From NCBI GenBank assembly GCA_030546905.1, contig JAUOPI010000010.1:62001-126000 (forward strand): 64,000 bases of DNA, in the 5' to 3' direction. The position numbers were made by a program, and so were the translations under genes. This DNA comes from Granulosicoccaceae sp. 1_MG-2023. GTDB taxonomy: Bacteria; Pseudomonadota; Gammaproteobacteria; Granulosicoccales; Granulosicoccaceae. How positions within the stretch are numbered: the stretch's first letter is position 1; the number at the start of each line of letters is the position of its first letter. The notes under the pieces are model-generated. The model ran no database searches, was not told the origin of the DNA, and worked only from the letters and a program-made list of their open reading frames with translations. Positions 36,910 to 45,168 of the stretch are shown piece by piece.

Positions 36910-38963
36910 TGAAGCTCCGGACACAGCTTCTGATTACCGGTCTGCTGGTGCTGGCACTGCCGCTGGTGACCTGGGTTTACGTGCGCGAGCTCTACGATGT
37001 GCTGCGCGAGGCGGGGTTGCGTGAGTTGTCCGTACGGGCCGAGGCGGTGGCCAATGTGCTGGCGCGCAGTCCGGAGCAGGTGCTGTTCGCATCAGGGCAG
37101 GCCGGACCGGTGTTTTATGCCGAAGCCACGCCCCGCGCCCTGACTCTGGACGGGTTCGCGCAGGACTGGGACAACCTCAGTCGCGCCCCGCTGGTGTTTC
37201 CCGCTGCCGCAGCCGGTGAGTCCCTGTCCGTGCGGCTGGCGGCCAGTCCGCGGCAGTTGTTTCTGTACTTGCGGGTCCGTGACGACCGGGTGCTGATGCA
37301 CGACCCGAACCGCGGCCGTGCGGTCAGCGGCGATCGTCTGTTTTTGTCCTTTAGCACCGCTTCCGGGGCGACCTTGCACTATGTGTTCCGCGCGATTGCG
37401 CCGGGCCGGGTCGCGGCGCTGCGCATTATCGATGCCGCCGCCGACGGCGACTGGCGGGTGCTGGCCGATGATGTGGTGCAGGCCTTCTGGGACAATACCG
37501 GCGATGGTTATGCGCTGGAAATCCGGCTGCCCTTACCACCGCCTTTATCGCTGCTGTCGTTTGATATTGGTGATGTGGATGAGCCCGGTGAGGCCGCACA
37601 GGCCTTGCCGGTCGCGGCCGCCGGGCAGTTGTTGTATCCGCTTGCGGCGCCGGGCCGGGCTACTGCGGCATTGGTGCCGGCTGCCCATCGCCTGCGTTTG
37701 TATACGGATTCGGGTTGGCTGCTCAGTGATACCAACCGGCTTGCCGAGACGCCCTCCGGACAACATCTGATTGACCCGCGCCGTGCCGGCCTGCCGACCG
37801 CCTTGCTGTACCGCTTGCTGACTTATATGACCGCCGGCAGCGGCGCCGGGGCCGGTCTTGCGCCGCCGCTTGAGGCTGAGCGGGCGCCGGATGTGCCGGT
37901 TGCCGGCGCGGCACGCAGCGGCCGTTACCGTGCGCAGGGGCGATTGCTGCTGGCGGTTCAGCAGCCTTTGCCCGGCGGCGGGACGGTGTTGTTGGAGGCC
38001 GCGGACGAATCGGTCAGCGCGGTGGTCAGCAGCACGCTGGTGCGTTTGTTTGCGGTACTGATGGCCATAGTCACGGGCTTGTTTGTGATGCTGATGGTCT
38101 ATGCCGGGCGTCTGAGCCGGCGCATTGCGCGTATCGGCGACGCGACCCCTGATGCGCTGCAAGCCGACGGGCGTATCGAAACTGAGCTGCCGGATGCGCA
38201 GCGCCGCGACGAACTCGGTGAGCTGTCACGCAATATTTCGACGCTGCTGCAGCGTCTGCGTAACTACACCGATTATCTGCAGTCACTCGGTGCCAGGCTG
38301 ACGCACGAGCTGCGCACACCGCTGGCGGTGGTGGCGACCTCGCTGGAGAGTCTCGGCAATGCGCAGGCCCGCGGTGACGACGGGCAAACCTATCTGCACC
38401 GTGCCAACGATGCGACCCGCCGCCTGCAATCGATTATCCGTGCCATGAGCGAGGCCACCCGGCTGGAGCAGCTGGCGCGGGAAGCGGAGTTTGCGCCACT
38501 GGATCTGCGCGACTGGCTGCAGGCGGTGCTGCCTGTCTATGCTGATCTGTACGCCAGCCATGTGTTCAGGGCGGTCCTGCCGGAAACGCAAGAGCCGGTT
38601 TACGTAAATGCCTGCGCCGATCTGTTGCAGCAGGTGCTGGATAAGCTGATTGCCAATGCGGCGGATTTTGCCCCGGCCGGTTCGGTGCTGGAGTTGCGTC
38701 TGCAGGCCGATGCGCAGGAGGCAGGTCTGGCTGTGTTGAATGAGGGGCCGCCGTTGGCACCGGCGCTGGAAGGGGCGTTGTTCGAGCCCATGACCAGCGT
38801 GCGCGACAATCAGCGCGGTGGCGGTGAGCCGCATCTGGGATTGGGCTTGTATATCGTGCGCTTGCTGGTGACCGCGCACGGCGGACAGGTGGCGGCGAAA
38901 AACCGCCCCGGCGGGCAGGGCGTGGAAGTCGCGGTGTCCTTACCGCGACTGCTTAAATCCTGA
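36909..38963 (+). CDS. pdsS: dedicated sortase-system histidine kinase
   Basis: A 684-residue membrane histidine kinase. An N-terminal helix and a second one near residue 380 bound a large periplasmic sensor region. A HAMP-like linker leads to the H-box with H466 in LTHELRTPLAVV, and the ATP-binding domain ends GLGLYIVRLLVTAHGGQV. It should sense an envelope signal, possibly the state of the sortase target, and phosphorylate PdsR. The GTG start shares a base with the pdsR stop (TAGTG). Its stop abuts that of the convergent mepK-like gene at a TGATCA palindrome. Confidence 0.9.
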   Translation: MKLRTQLLITGLLVLALPLVTWVYVRELYDVLREAGLRELSVRAEAVANVLARSPEQVLFASGQAGPVFYAEATPRALTLDGFAQDWDNLSRAPLVFPAAAAGESLSVRLAASPRQLFLYLRVRDDRVLMHDPNRGRAVSGDRLFLSFSTASGATLHYVFRAIAPGRVAALRIIDAAADGDWRVLADDVVQAFWDNTGDGYALEIRLPLPPPLSLLSFDIGDVDEPGEAAQALPVAAAGQLLYPLAAPGRATAALVPAAHRLRLYTDSGWLLSDTNRLAETPSGQHLIDPRRAGLPTALLYRLLTYMTAGSGAGAGLAPPLEAERAPDVPVAGAARSGRYRAQGRLLLAVQQPLPGGGTVLLEAADESVSAVVSSTLVRLFAVLMAIVTGLFVMLMVYAGRLSRRIARIGDATPDALQADGRIETELPDAQRRDELGELSRNISTLLQRLRNYTDYLQSLGARLTHELRTPLAVVATSLESLGNAQARGDDGQTYLHRANDATRRLQSIIRAMSEATRLEQLAREAEFAPLDLRDWLQAVLPVYADLYASHVFRAVLPETQEPVYVNACADLLQQVLDKLIANAADFAPAGSVLELRLQADAQEAGLAVLNEGPPLAPALEGALFEPMTSVRDNQRGGGEPHLGLGLYIVRLLVTAHGGQVAAKNRPGGQGVEVAVSLPRLLKS

Positions 38964-39521
38964 TCAGCTTTTGCCGTTCCAGGTGCGGACACGACCGGTG
39001 TCCACATGCACAAAACCGGAGCGGGCATAGTAGCCGACGCCGCCGCCTTTGCGGTTCAGCGCGGCGTCGCGGACATGCTTGAGTTGCACGCCGGGGATGC
39101 GGATATCGGCGGCTTTGCCGTACATATGGAAACTCTTCTTGGCCACGCCGCCGTTGCGCGCACGCAGGGCTTCGTTGGTGGCCGGAGAACGGTAACCGGA
39201 GAACAGCTCAATACCGTGCGGTGCTTCGACCAGCGCGTGCACATCATGCAGCACATCCAGCAGGGCCGGGTCGATGGGCAGGATTTCGTTGCGCCGGTGG
39301 TCACGCATGACGCGGCTAATCTCTGCCAAGGGCTCGCTGAGGTACTCACCCTGACTGAAATACACCGTATCGACGGATTCGCCGGTGTGCATGTTTTTCA
39401 GGTAGATACGCCGCTCCGGCTGGGTGTTGGCGAATAAGGCGGTGGAACTGAGACTGCCGGCGACGGCACCGGAAATGGCAAGGCTGGTACGCAGAAAGCG
39501 TCGGCGATCGGCGTTTTGCAT
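38964..39521 (-). CDS. mepK: MepK/YcbK-like murein endopeptidase (DUF882)
   Basis: A 185-residue protein with a twin-arginine-like signal (RRRFLRT then a hydrophobic run) and the DUF882/M15 peptidase fold. Zinc ligands are visible in SFHMYGKAADIRI and GFVHVDTG. E. coli MepK cleaves 3-3 and 4-3 peptidoglycan cross-links. It lies downstream of the ldtD-like gene on the same strand, 119 bp apart, the same order as E. coli ycbB-ycbK; the pair makes and cuts 3-3 cross-links. Confidence 0.9.
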   Translation of the reverse strand: MQNADRRRFLRTSLAISGAVAGSLSSTALFANTQPERRIYLKNMHTGESVDTVYFSQGEYLSEPLAEISRVMRDHRRNEILPIDPALLDVLHDVHALVEAPHGIELFSGYRSPATNEALRARNGGVAKKSFHMYGKAADIRIPGVQLKHVRDAALNRKGGGVGYYARSGFVHVDTGRVRTWNGKS

Positions 39522-39640
39522 AGGACCCTAACTCCTGAACGACTGCACAAAATCAGCGCGAACTATAGCACAGTGTCCGGGAATTGACACCGCGCCCTGA
39601 GCCTAGTCAGAGCGCGGTTTGCCGCCTTTTTGTCAGCCGC

Positions 39641-41371
39641 TCAGAGTGATCCGGCCGGGTCGATCTGCTCGGCAAGTGCCAATAAAGTGGCGGCTGTGCC
39701 GGGGTCTTTACCGGCCGCCACCAGCGCATGGTCGAGGGTCGGGTCAATACGGTAGTTGTCGGGGTAGAGCTCCAGCTGCCCGTCATCGCGCACCCAGCTG
39801 GTCAGGTACATCAGGTAAATCGGCAAGGGTTCGTTGAGGGCGTAGGCGCGTCGTTCACCGCTATCGACTATGCGCGAGACCTGTCCTTCATGAACGCCGT
39901 TTTTGGCCAGTAGGTGACGGGCCAGACGGTCCGGTTCCTTAAGTCGTACGCAGCCATGGCTGAAGGCACGTACATCCCGGTTAAACAGGTACTTGTAAGG
40001 CGTGTCGTGCAGATACACCAGATACTTGTTCGGGAACATGAATTTATACCGCCCCAGCGAATTGTAATCGCCGCCGGCCTGTTGCAGGCGGTAGGGGAAG
40101 TCCGGTGAGTTGAGCAGTTCGTCGTCAATCTCGTCCCAGTCGATCACCCGGTTGCCCTGCAGTGCGCGCAGCCCGATACGCTGTGCGTAAGTGCGGTCAG
40201 CCCTGATTTTGGGCAGGATCTCCTCGCGGGCGATACGTGTCGGGATGTTCCAGTTCGGATTCAGAATGACCTGATCCATGGTGTCGGCGAAGGTCGGGGT
40301 TTGCCGGCTGCGTTTGCCGACCACTACCGGCATGCTCAGGGTGCGTTTGCCGTCTTCGATCAGCGACATTTCAAAGGCTGCCGAGTTGACGAAAACGTGG
40401 GTTTTCGGGAAGTCCCGCGGCGTGGTGCGCCAGCGTTGCAGATTCAGCGCAATAGTGCGGGCGATCGATTCCGGCGAACGGTTCAGTGCTCTGACGGTTG
40501 CCGGGCCGACAATGCCGTCGGCTTTGAGACCGCGGGCTTGCTGGAATTCACGCACGGCCTGATCGACGCGGCTGTCGAACAAGGGGTAAGCCCTGTCGAT
40601 TGCGCTGAGGGCCAGCAGGCCTTCGCTTTCAAGGCGTTGCATCAAGGCGCCGACGGCCGGGCCTTCATCGCCGCTGCGTAAAATGACCTGTGAACTCAGG
40701 GTCAGCGGCTGCTCGCGTGTGAGGTTGTACTGGTAAGCCTCACGCAGACGCGCATACTGGGGATGATCGGGACGTAAGGCATCAAGCAAACCGCTGGCCT
40801 GACCGCTGCGCTGCAGTTGCCGGATCAGGGCGACAGCATCGACCGGCGCCGCGCGCAGTTTCCAGTTGTTGCCCAGCGCTGTCGCCGGCACCAGTTGTCC
40901 TGACAGGTCGCGGACCGCAGTCACCAGCGCGTCGGTAATCATCAGATCGAGCACGGCGCCGCGCTCCGGTTCGCTCTGTAACCGGCGGATGTTTTCGGCG
41001 TGGTAGCGCCAACGCGGCAGGGCGTCCCAGCGCAGGTCGTCCAGCGCGCTGAGCAGGTCATCCATCCAGACCGGGCTGGCTCTGTGGCTCGTCCAGAGTT
41101 CCCGGTAGCTGTTTTGTTCGTAGAGCTGGCGTACAAAATCCGGGCTGTAGAAGCGGCCCGAGTAAATCAGCTGCCGGTTGACGGCGTTTTCGTCGCTCTG
41201 AATCCATTCAGAACGAAATTCCGGAGCAACCGGGGCTTGCGGGGCGTTTGTTGTGATTGCGTTTGCGGGAGCGCTCAGAAGCGACAGCGCCGCCAGCAGC
41301 GGGAGTGTGCGGATATACAGATCCGGGCTTTTCGGCAGTTCAGGCATTGTTCTTATTATCTCTTTATGCAC
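39641..41371 (-). CDS. ldtD: L,D-transpeptidase LdtD (YcbB-like)
   Basis: A 576-residue secreted enzyme that forms 3-3 cross-links in peptidoglycan. After a signal peptide (IRTLPLLAALSLLSAPANA) comes a scaffold region, a peptidoglycan-binding domain (LKADGIVGPATVRALN) and a C-terminal YkuD catalytic domain with the motif HDTPYK...FSHGCVRL, Cys being the nucleophile. Length is near E. coli LdtD (615). The GTG at 41371 follows GGAG; an internal ATG nine codons later is also possible. It is divergent from parE. Confidence 0.92.
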   Translation of the reverse strand: MHKEIIRTMPELPKSPDLYIRTLPLLAALSLLSAPANAITTNAPQAPVAPEFRSEWIQSDENAVNRQLIYSGRFYSPDFVRQLYEQNSYRELWTSHRASPVWMDDLLSALDDLRWDALPRWRYHAENIRRLQSEPERGAVLDLMITDALVTAVRDLSGQLVPATALGNNWKLRAAPVDAVALIRQLQRSGQASGLLDALRPDHPQYARLREAYQYNLTREQPLTLSSQVILRSGDEGPAVGALMQRLESEGLLALSAIDRAYPLFDSRVDQAVREFQQARGLKADGIVGPATVRALNRSPESIARTIALNLQRWRTTPRDFPKTHVFVNSAAFEMSLIEDGKRTLSMPVVVGKRSRQTPTFADTMDQVILNPNWNIPTRIAREEILPKIRADRTYAQRIGLRALQGNRVIDWDEIDDELLNSPDFPYRLQQAGGDYNSLGRYKFMFPNKYLVYLHDTPYKYLFNRDVRAFSHGCVRLKEPDRLARHLLAKNGVHEGQVSRIVDSGERRAYALNEPLPIYLMYLTSWVRDDGQLELYPDNYRIDPTLDHALVAAGKDPGTAATLLALAEQIDPAGSL

Positions 41372-41492
41372 AGGGTCTCCGGGCGCACGGGTGGCGTCCT
41401 GCCAAATCCCCTAAATGGGTGATGCTGAACTTAACGGCGGTTGGGCCGGCGCGCTTGACGCTTGGGGGCGCCGTTTGTATTAGCGGATTGTT

Positions 41493-41570
41493 AAATTGCC
41501 AAAGAGTACAGAAAACGGGGCTGAGTCCAGAAAGCTTGTGGGAGAGTTGGCAATTTGCGCTAGACTCAGC
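41493..41570. promoter_or_regulatory. interleaved inverted repeats between ldtD and parE
   Basis: A 10-bp perfect inverted repeat (41493-41502 with 41547-41556) is interlocked with an 8-bp perfect one (41520-41527 with 41563-41570). In RNA this order could fold as an H-type pseudoknot; in DNA it could be paired operators. It lies 35 bp before parE in the divergent region of 234 bp. Confidence 0.5.
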
Positions 41571-41605
41571 GGTTTTGCCTTCGACAGGAAATTCACGGTT
41601 ACGCC

Positions 41606-43492
41606 ATGAGTGCTGAATACAATGCGTCTTCGATAGAAGTTCTGAGTGGTCTTGATCCGGTCAAGAAGCGGCCGGGGATGTACACCGATACCACGCGGCC
41701 CAATCACCTGGCACAGGAAGTCATCGATAACAGCGTTGATGAGGCGCTGGCCGGGCATGCGAAGAAGATCGAAGTCACGCTCTACAAGGACGGCTCACTG
41801 GGCGTGGTTGATGACGGTCGCGGGATGCCGGTGGACATGCATCCGGAACAGAAAAAGCCCGGTGTCGAGGTCATACTGTCAACACTTCATGCCGGCGGTA
41901 AGTTCTCCAACAAAAACTACCAGTTCTCCGGCGGTCTGCACGGGGTCGGGGTGTCGGTGGTCAATGCGCTGTCCAAGCGCCTGGAAGTGACCATCCGCCG
42001 CGGCGGGCAGGAATTTCAGATCGCTTTCGAAAACGGCGAGAAAGTCGAAAGCCTGCATCCGCTCGGACAGGTTGGCAAACGCAATACCGGCACGTCCATC
42101 CGCTTCTGGCCGGATACCACTTACTTTGATTCCGGCAAGTTTTCCGTCAGCCGCCTGGTGCATCTGCTGCGCGCCAAAGCGGTGTTGTGCCCCAATCTGC
42201 TGGTGCGTTTTATCGATGAGAACAGCGGCGAAACGCAGGAATGGTGTTACGAGGACGGCCTGCGCGATTACCTGCAGAGCACGGTCGCCGGTTATGAATT
42301 GCTGCCGGATGCGCCTTTTGCCGGAAGCATGGCATCGGACCAGGAAGCGGTTGACTGGGCGCTGATCTGGTTGCCCGAAGGCGGCGAGCTGGTGCAGGAA
42401 AGTTACGTCAATCTGGTGCCCACGGCCCAGGGCGGTACCCATGTGAATGGGATGCGTACCGGGCTGACCGAGGCGCTGCGGGAGTTCTGCGAGTTCCGTA
42501 ATCTGTTGCCGCGCGGTGTCAAGGTCGCGCCGGAAGATGTCTGGGACCGGCTCAGTTTTGTGCTCTCGGTCAAGCTGGCTGATCCGCAGTTCTCCGGACA
42601 AACCAAGGAGCGTCTCTCCAGTCGCGAGGCGGCGGGCTTTGTCAGCGGCGTGGTCAAGGACGAATTTCTGCTGTGGCTGAATCAGCATCCCGAGACCGGC
42701 GATCATATTGCGCAGATGGTGATCACCGCGGCGCAGAAGCGTATGCGCTCGGGCAAAAAGGTCGTGCGTAAGAAAATTTCACAGGGACCGGCCTTGCCCG
42801 GCAAGCTGGCCGATTGTGCCTCCGGTGAGCCCGGACGCAGCGAGTTGTTTCTGGTCGAGGGGGACTCGGCCGGCGGATCGGCCAAGCAGGCCCGTGACCG
42901 TGAGTTCCAGGCCATCATGCCGCTGCGCGGTAAGATCCTTAACACCTGGGAGGCTGACCCCGATCAGCTGCTGGCCTCGCAGGAAGTGCACGATATTTCC
43001 GTGGCCATCGGCCTTGAGCCCGGCTCGGATGATCTGTCGAAGCTGCGCTACCACAAAATCTGCATTCTGGCCGATGCTGACTCGGATGGGGCGCATATCG
43101 CGACCTTGCTTTGCGCGTTGTTCCTGCGCCATTTCCGCCCGCTGGTCGAAGCCGGTCATGTGTTCGTCGCTATGCCGCCACTGTACCGGGTGGATGTGGG
43201 TAAGGAGGTCTATTACGCCATTGACGACAGCGAGCGCCAGGCGATTATGGACCGCATCGAGGCTGAGAAGAAAAAGGGTAAGGTGACGGTGACACGCTTT
43301 AAAGGTCTCGGCGAGATGAATCCCATGCAACTGCGTGAAACCTCTATCGCGCCGGATACACGCCGTCTGGTACGCCTGACCATCGAGCCGGGCGACGAGA
43401 CTAACGCGCGCATGGATATGATGCTGGCCAAAAAGCGCGCCGCCGACCGCAAAAGCTGGTTGGAAGAGAAGGGTAACCTGGCCGAAGTCTGA
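41606..43492 (+). CDS. parE: DNA topoisomerase IV subunit B
   Basis: ParE (628 residues, E. coli 630) is the ATPase subunit of topoisomerase IV, which decatenates daughter chromosomes. The GHKL ATPase blocks are present (VDEALAGHAKK, DDGRGMPVD, GGLHGVGVSVVNAL) and the TOPRIM domain has EGDSAGGSAKQARDR and DADSDGAHIATLL. The end, ARMDMMLAKKRAADRKSWLEEKGNL, fits ParE and not GyrB. No parC is next to it here. The start MSAEYNASSIEVLSGL is typical. Confidence 0.97.
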   Translation: MSAEYNASSIEVLSGLDPVKKRPGMYTDTTRPNHLAQEVIDNSVDEALAGHAKKIEVTLYKDGSLGVVDDGRGMPVDMHPEQKKPGVEVILSTLHAGGKFSNKNYQFSGGLHGVGVSVVNALSKRLEVTIRRGGQEFQIAFENGEKVESLHPLGQVGKRNTGTSIRFWPDTTYFDSGKFSVSRLVHLLRAKAVLCPNLLVRFIDENSGETQEWCYEDGLRDYLQSTVAGYELLPDAPFAGSMASDQEAVDWALIWLPEGGELVQESYVNLVPTAQGGTHVNGMRTGLTEALREFCEFRNLLPRGVKVAPEDVWDRLSFVLSVKLADPQFSGQTKERLSSREAAGFVSGVVKDEFLLWLNQHPETGDHIAQMVITAAQKRMRSGKKVVRKKISQGPALPGKLADCASGEPGRSELFLVEGDSAGGSAKQARDREFQAIMPLRGKILNTWEADPDQLLASQEVHDISVAIGLEPGSDDLSKLRYHKICILADADSDGAHIATLLCALFLRHFRPLVEAGHVFVAMPPLYRVDVGKEVYYAIDDSERQAIMDRIEAEKKKGKVTVTRFKGLGEMNPMQLRETSIAPDTRRLVRLTIEPGDETNARMDMMLAKKRAADRKSWLEEKGNLAEV

Positions 43493-43623
43493 GGCTGACC
43501 GGACGTGTTTGCCGGGGCTGCCGCCGTCGCCGGCCGCTTCTGCCCGGATGCGCTTGCAGCGCGGTTTTGTCCGGTAGGGGGCCAGGCCTGTATGACTTGC
43601 TACGTCTTTTTACCAATGTAAGT

Positions 43624-43652
43624 TAGACAGGCCGAAATTGTTACAGTAAAAT
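43624..43652 (+). promoter_or_regulatory. promoter of the carAB operon
   Basis: TAGACA (43624-43629), a 17-bp spacer and TAAAAT (43647-43652) match ten of twelve consensus bases. The start of transcription should be near 43659, about 109 bp before carA. Confidence 0.7.
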
Positions 43653-43702
43653 TCCGACGGTTGTGGCGTATTTAACGCGCGCCACGTTCACTTCCAGTAT
43701 TT

Positions 43703-43742
43703 ACAAAAGCGGGAAAAGCCCAGCGGTTTTTCCCGCTTTTGT
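43703..43742 (+). terminator. attenuator-like terminator in the carA leader
   Basis: A 15-bp perfect stem (43703-43717 with 43728-43742) with a GCGGG core and four to five T at the release point lies between the carA promoter and the carA start, only 25 bp before the GTG. A smaller hairpin (43663-43668 with 43680-43685) precedes it. No promoter fits between it and carA, so carAB transcription must pass through it. This is the layout of pyrimidine-controlled attenuators such as pyrBI. Confidence 0.85.
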
Positions 43743-43767
43743 GTGTGTCCGGCGACGAGAGGCTTAC

Positions 43768-44904
43768 GTGCAGATACCGGCTTTATTGGTGCTAGAAGAT
43801 GGCACTGTCTTCAAAGGGAAATCCATTGGCGCTGAAGGCGTTTCGACCGGTGAGGTGGTGTTTAACACCGCGATGACCGGCTATCAGGAAATCCTTACTG
43901 ATCCATCCTATGCCCGTCAGATCGTCACCCTGACGTATCCGCATATCGGCAATGTCGGTACCAACGACGAGGATGCCGAATCACGCGGCACTTTTGTTGC
44001 CGGTCTGGTTATCCGTGATCTGCCGCTGGTGGCCAGCAACTTCCGCAGTCAGGCCTCGCTCAGCGATTACCTGAAACAGCGCAATGTGGTCGGCATCGCC
44101 GATATTGATACCCGCAAACTGACGCGTCTGCTGCGTGAGAAAGGCGCCATGGCCGGTTGCATCATTGCCGGCGAGCAGGTCGATGAGGCCCGCGCGCTGT
44201 CCGAAGCCAAAGCCTTCCCCGGGCTTAAAGGCATGGATCTGGCCAAAGAGGTTTCCGCAAGCGAAGCCTACGAGTGGACCCAGGGCAGCTGGCAGCTCGG
44301 CAGCGGTCTGCCGGCGCCGGCCGCCGCAGAAAACTGCCGTTTTCATGTGGTGGCCTGGGACTACGGCGTTAAACACAACATCCTGCGCATGCTGGCTGAC
44401 CGCGGCTGTCGCCTGTCCGTGGTGCCGGCACAGACACCGGCCAGCGAGGTGCTGGCGATGAATCCCGACGGGATTTTCCTGTCCAACGGCCCCGGCGATC
44501 CCGAGCCTTGTGACTACGCTATTTCCGCCATCGGTGAAGTGCTTGAATCCGGCAAACCGTTGTTCGGTATCTGCCTCGGACATCAACTGCTGGCGCTGGC
44601 CTGTGGTGCCAAAACGCGCAAGATGGAGTTCGGTCATCACGGCGCTAACCATCCGGTACAGGATCTGGAAAGCGGTGTGGTGATGATTACCAGTCAGAAT
44701 CACGGATTCGCTGTTGATGAGGCGTCGCTGCCGGGCAATGTTAAAGCCACGCACCGTTCGCTGTTTGACGGTACGCTGCAGGGCATTCATCTGACTGATA
44801 AGCCGGCGTTCAGCTTTCAGGGGCACCCGGAAGCGAGTCCCGGTCCGCATGATGTGGCGCCGCTGTTCGATCACTTCATCGAACTCATGGAACAGAATAA
44901 CTGA
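43768..44904 (+). CDS. carA: carbamoyl-phosphate synthase small subunit
   Basis: CarA (378 residues) hydrolyses glutamine and passes ammonia to CarB for carbamoyl phosphate, feeding pyrimidine and arginine synthesis. The class I amidotransferase triad is visible: C269 in GICLGHQL, then His in GHPEASPGP and the following Glu. The reading frame is open up to 43663 (GTG), but that region is the leader hairpin. The GTG at 43768 with GAGAGG seven bases upstream gives the standard N-terminus. First gene of carA-DUF465-carB-greA. Confidence 0.96.
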   Translation: MQIPALLVLEDGTVFKGKSIGAEGVSTGEVVFNTAMTGYQEILTDPSYARQIVTLTYPHIGNVGTNDEDAESRGTFVAGLVIRDLPLVASNFRSQASLSDYLKQRNVVGIADIDTRKLTRLLREKGAMAGCIIAGEQVDEARALSEAKAFPGLKGMDLAKEVSASEAYEWTQGSWQLGSGLPAPAAAENCRFHVVAWDYGVKHNILRMLADRGCRLSVVPAQTPASEVLAMNPDGIFLSNGPGDPEPCDYAISAIGEVLESGKPLFGICLGHQLLALACGAKTRKMEFGHHGANHPVQDLESGVVMITSQNHGFAVDEASLPGNVKATHRSLFDGTLQGIHLTDKPAFSFQGHPEASPGPHDVAPLFDHFIELMEQNN

Positions 44905-44915
44905 GGAATATAAGC

Positions 44916-45152
44916 ATGCCATTGACTCATCATCCGCTCGTTAAGGAATTTCCTGAGCACAAAGACCTTATCCACGCCCGCAAGGTGGAAGATCAGCACT
45001 TCGCTCAGCTGATGGACAAGTACGAAGAGCTCGATAAGTCCGTTTACCGCATTGAAAGCGGTGAGGAGCCGACCGGGGACGAGCGCCTCGACGCATTGAA
45101 AGTGGAACGCGTAGCGCTCAAAGATGAGCTCTACAAATTGATTTCCGCCTGA
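44916..45152 (+). CDS. DUF465/YdcH family protein
   Basis: A 78-residue, almost wholly helical, charged protein with the family pattern HHPLVKEFPEHKDLIHARKVED followed by a hairpin-like second helix (LDALKVERVALKDELYKLI). DUF465 proteins (YdcH) are small coiled-coil proteins of unknown role. It starts 12 bp after carA behind GAGGAA and ends 17 bp before carB. A gene between carA and carB is also known in Pseudomonas aeruginosa; whether it is the same family I cannot check. Confidence 0.88.
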   Translation: MPLTHHPLVKEFPEHKDLIHARKVEDQHFAQLMDKYEELDKSVYRIESGEEPTGDERLDALKVERVALKDELYKLISA

Positions 45153-45168
45153 CCGAAACTGAATTTCC

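Noticed and set aside
43663-43767. In-frame extension of carA from GTG 43663
   Set aside because: It runs through a strong terminator hairpin, lacks a ribosome-binding site and adds residues absent from CarA; treated as a leader, with possible leader translation noted.
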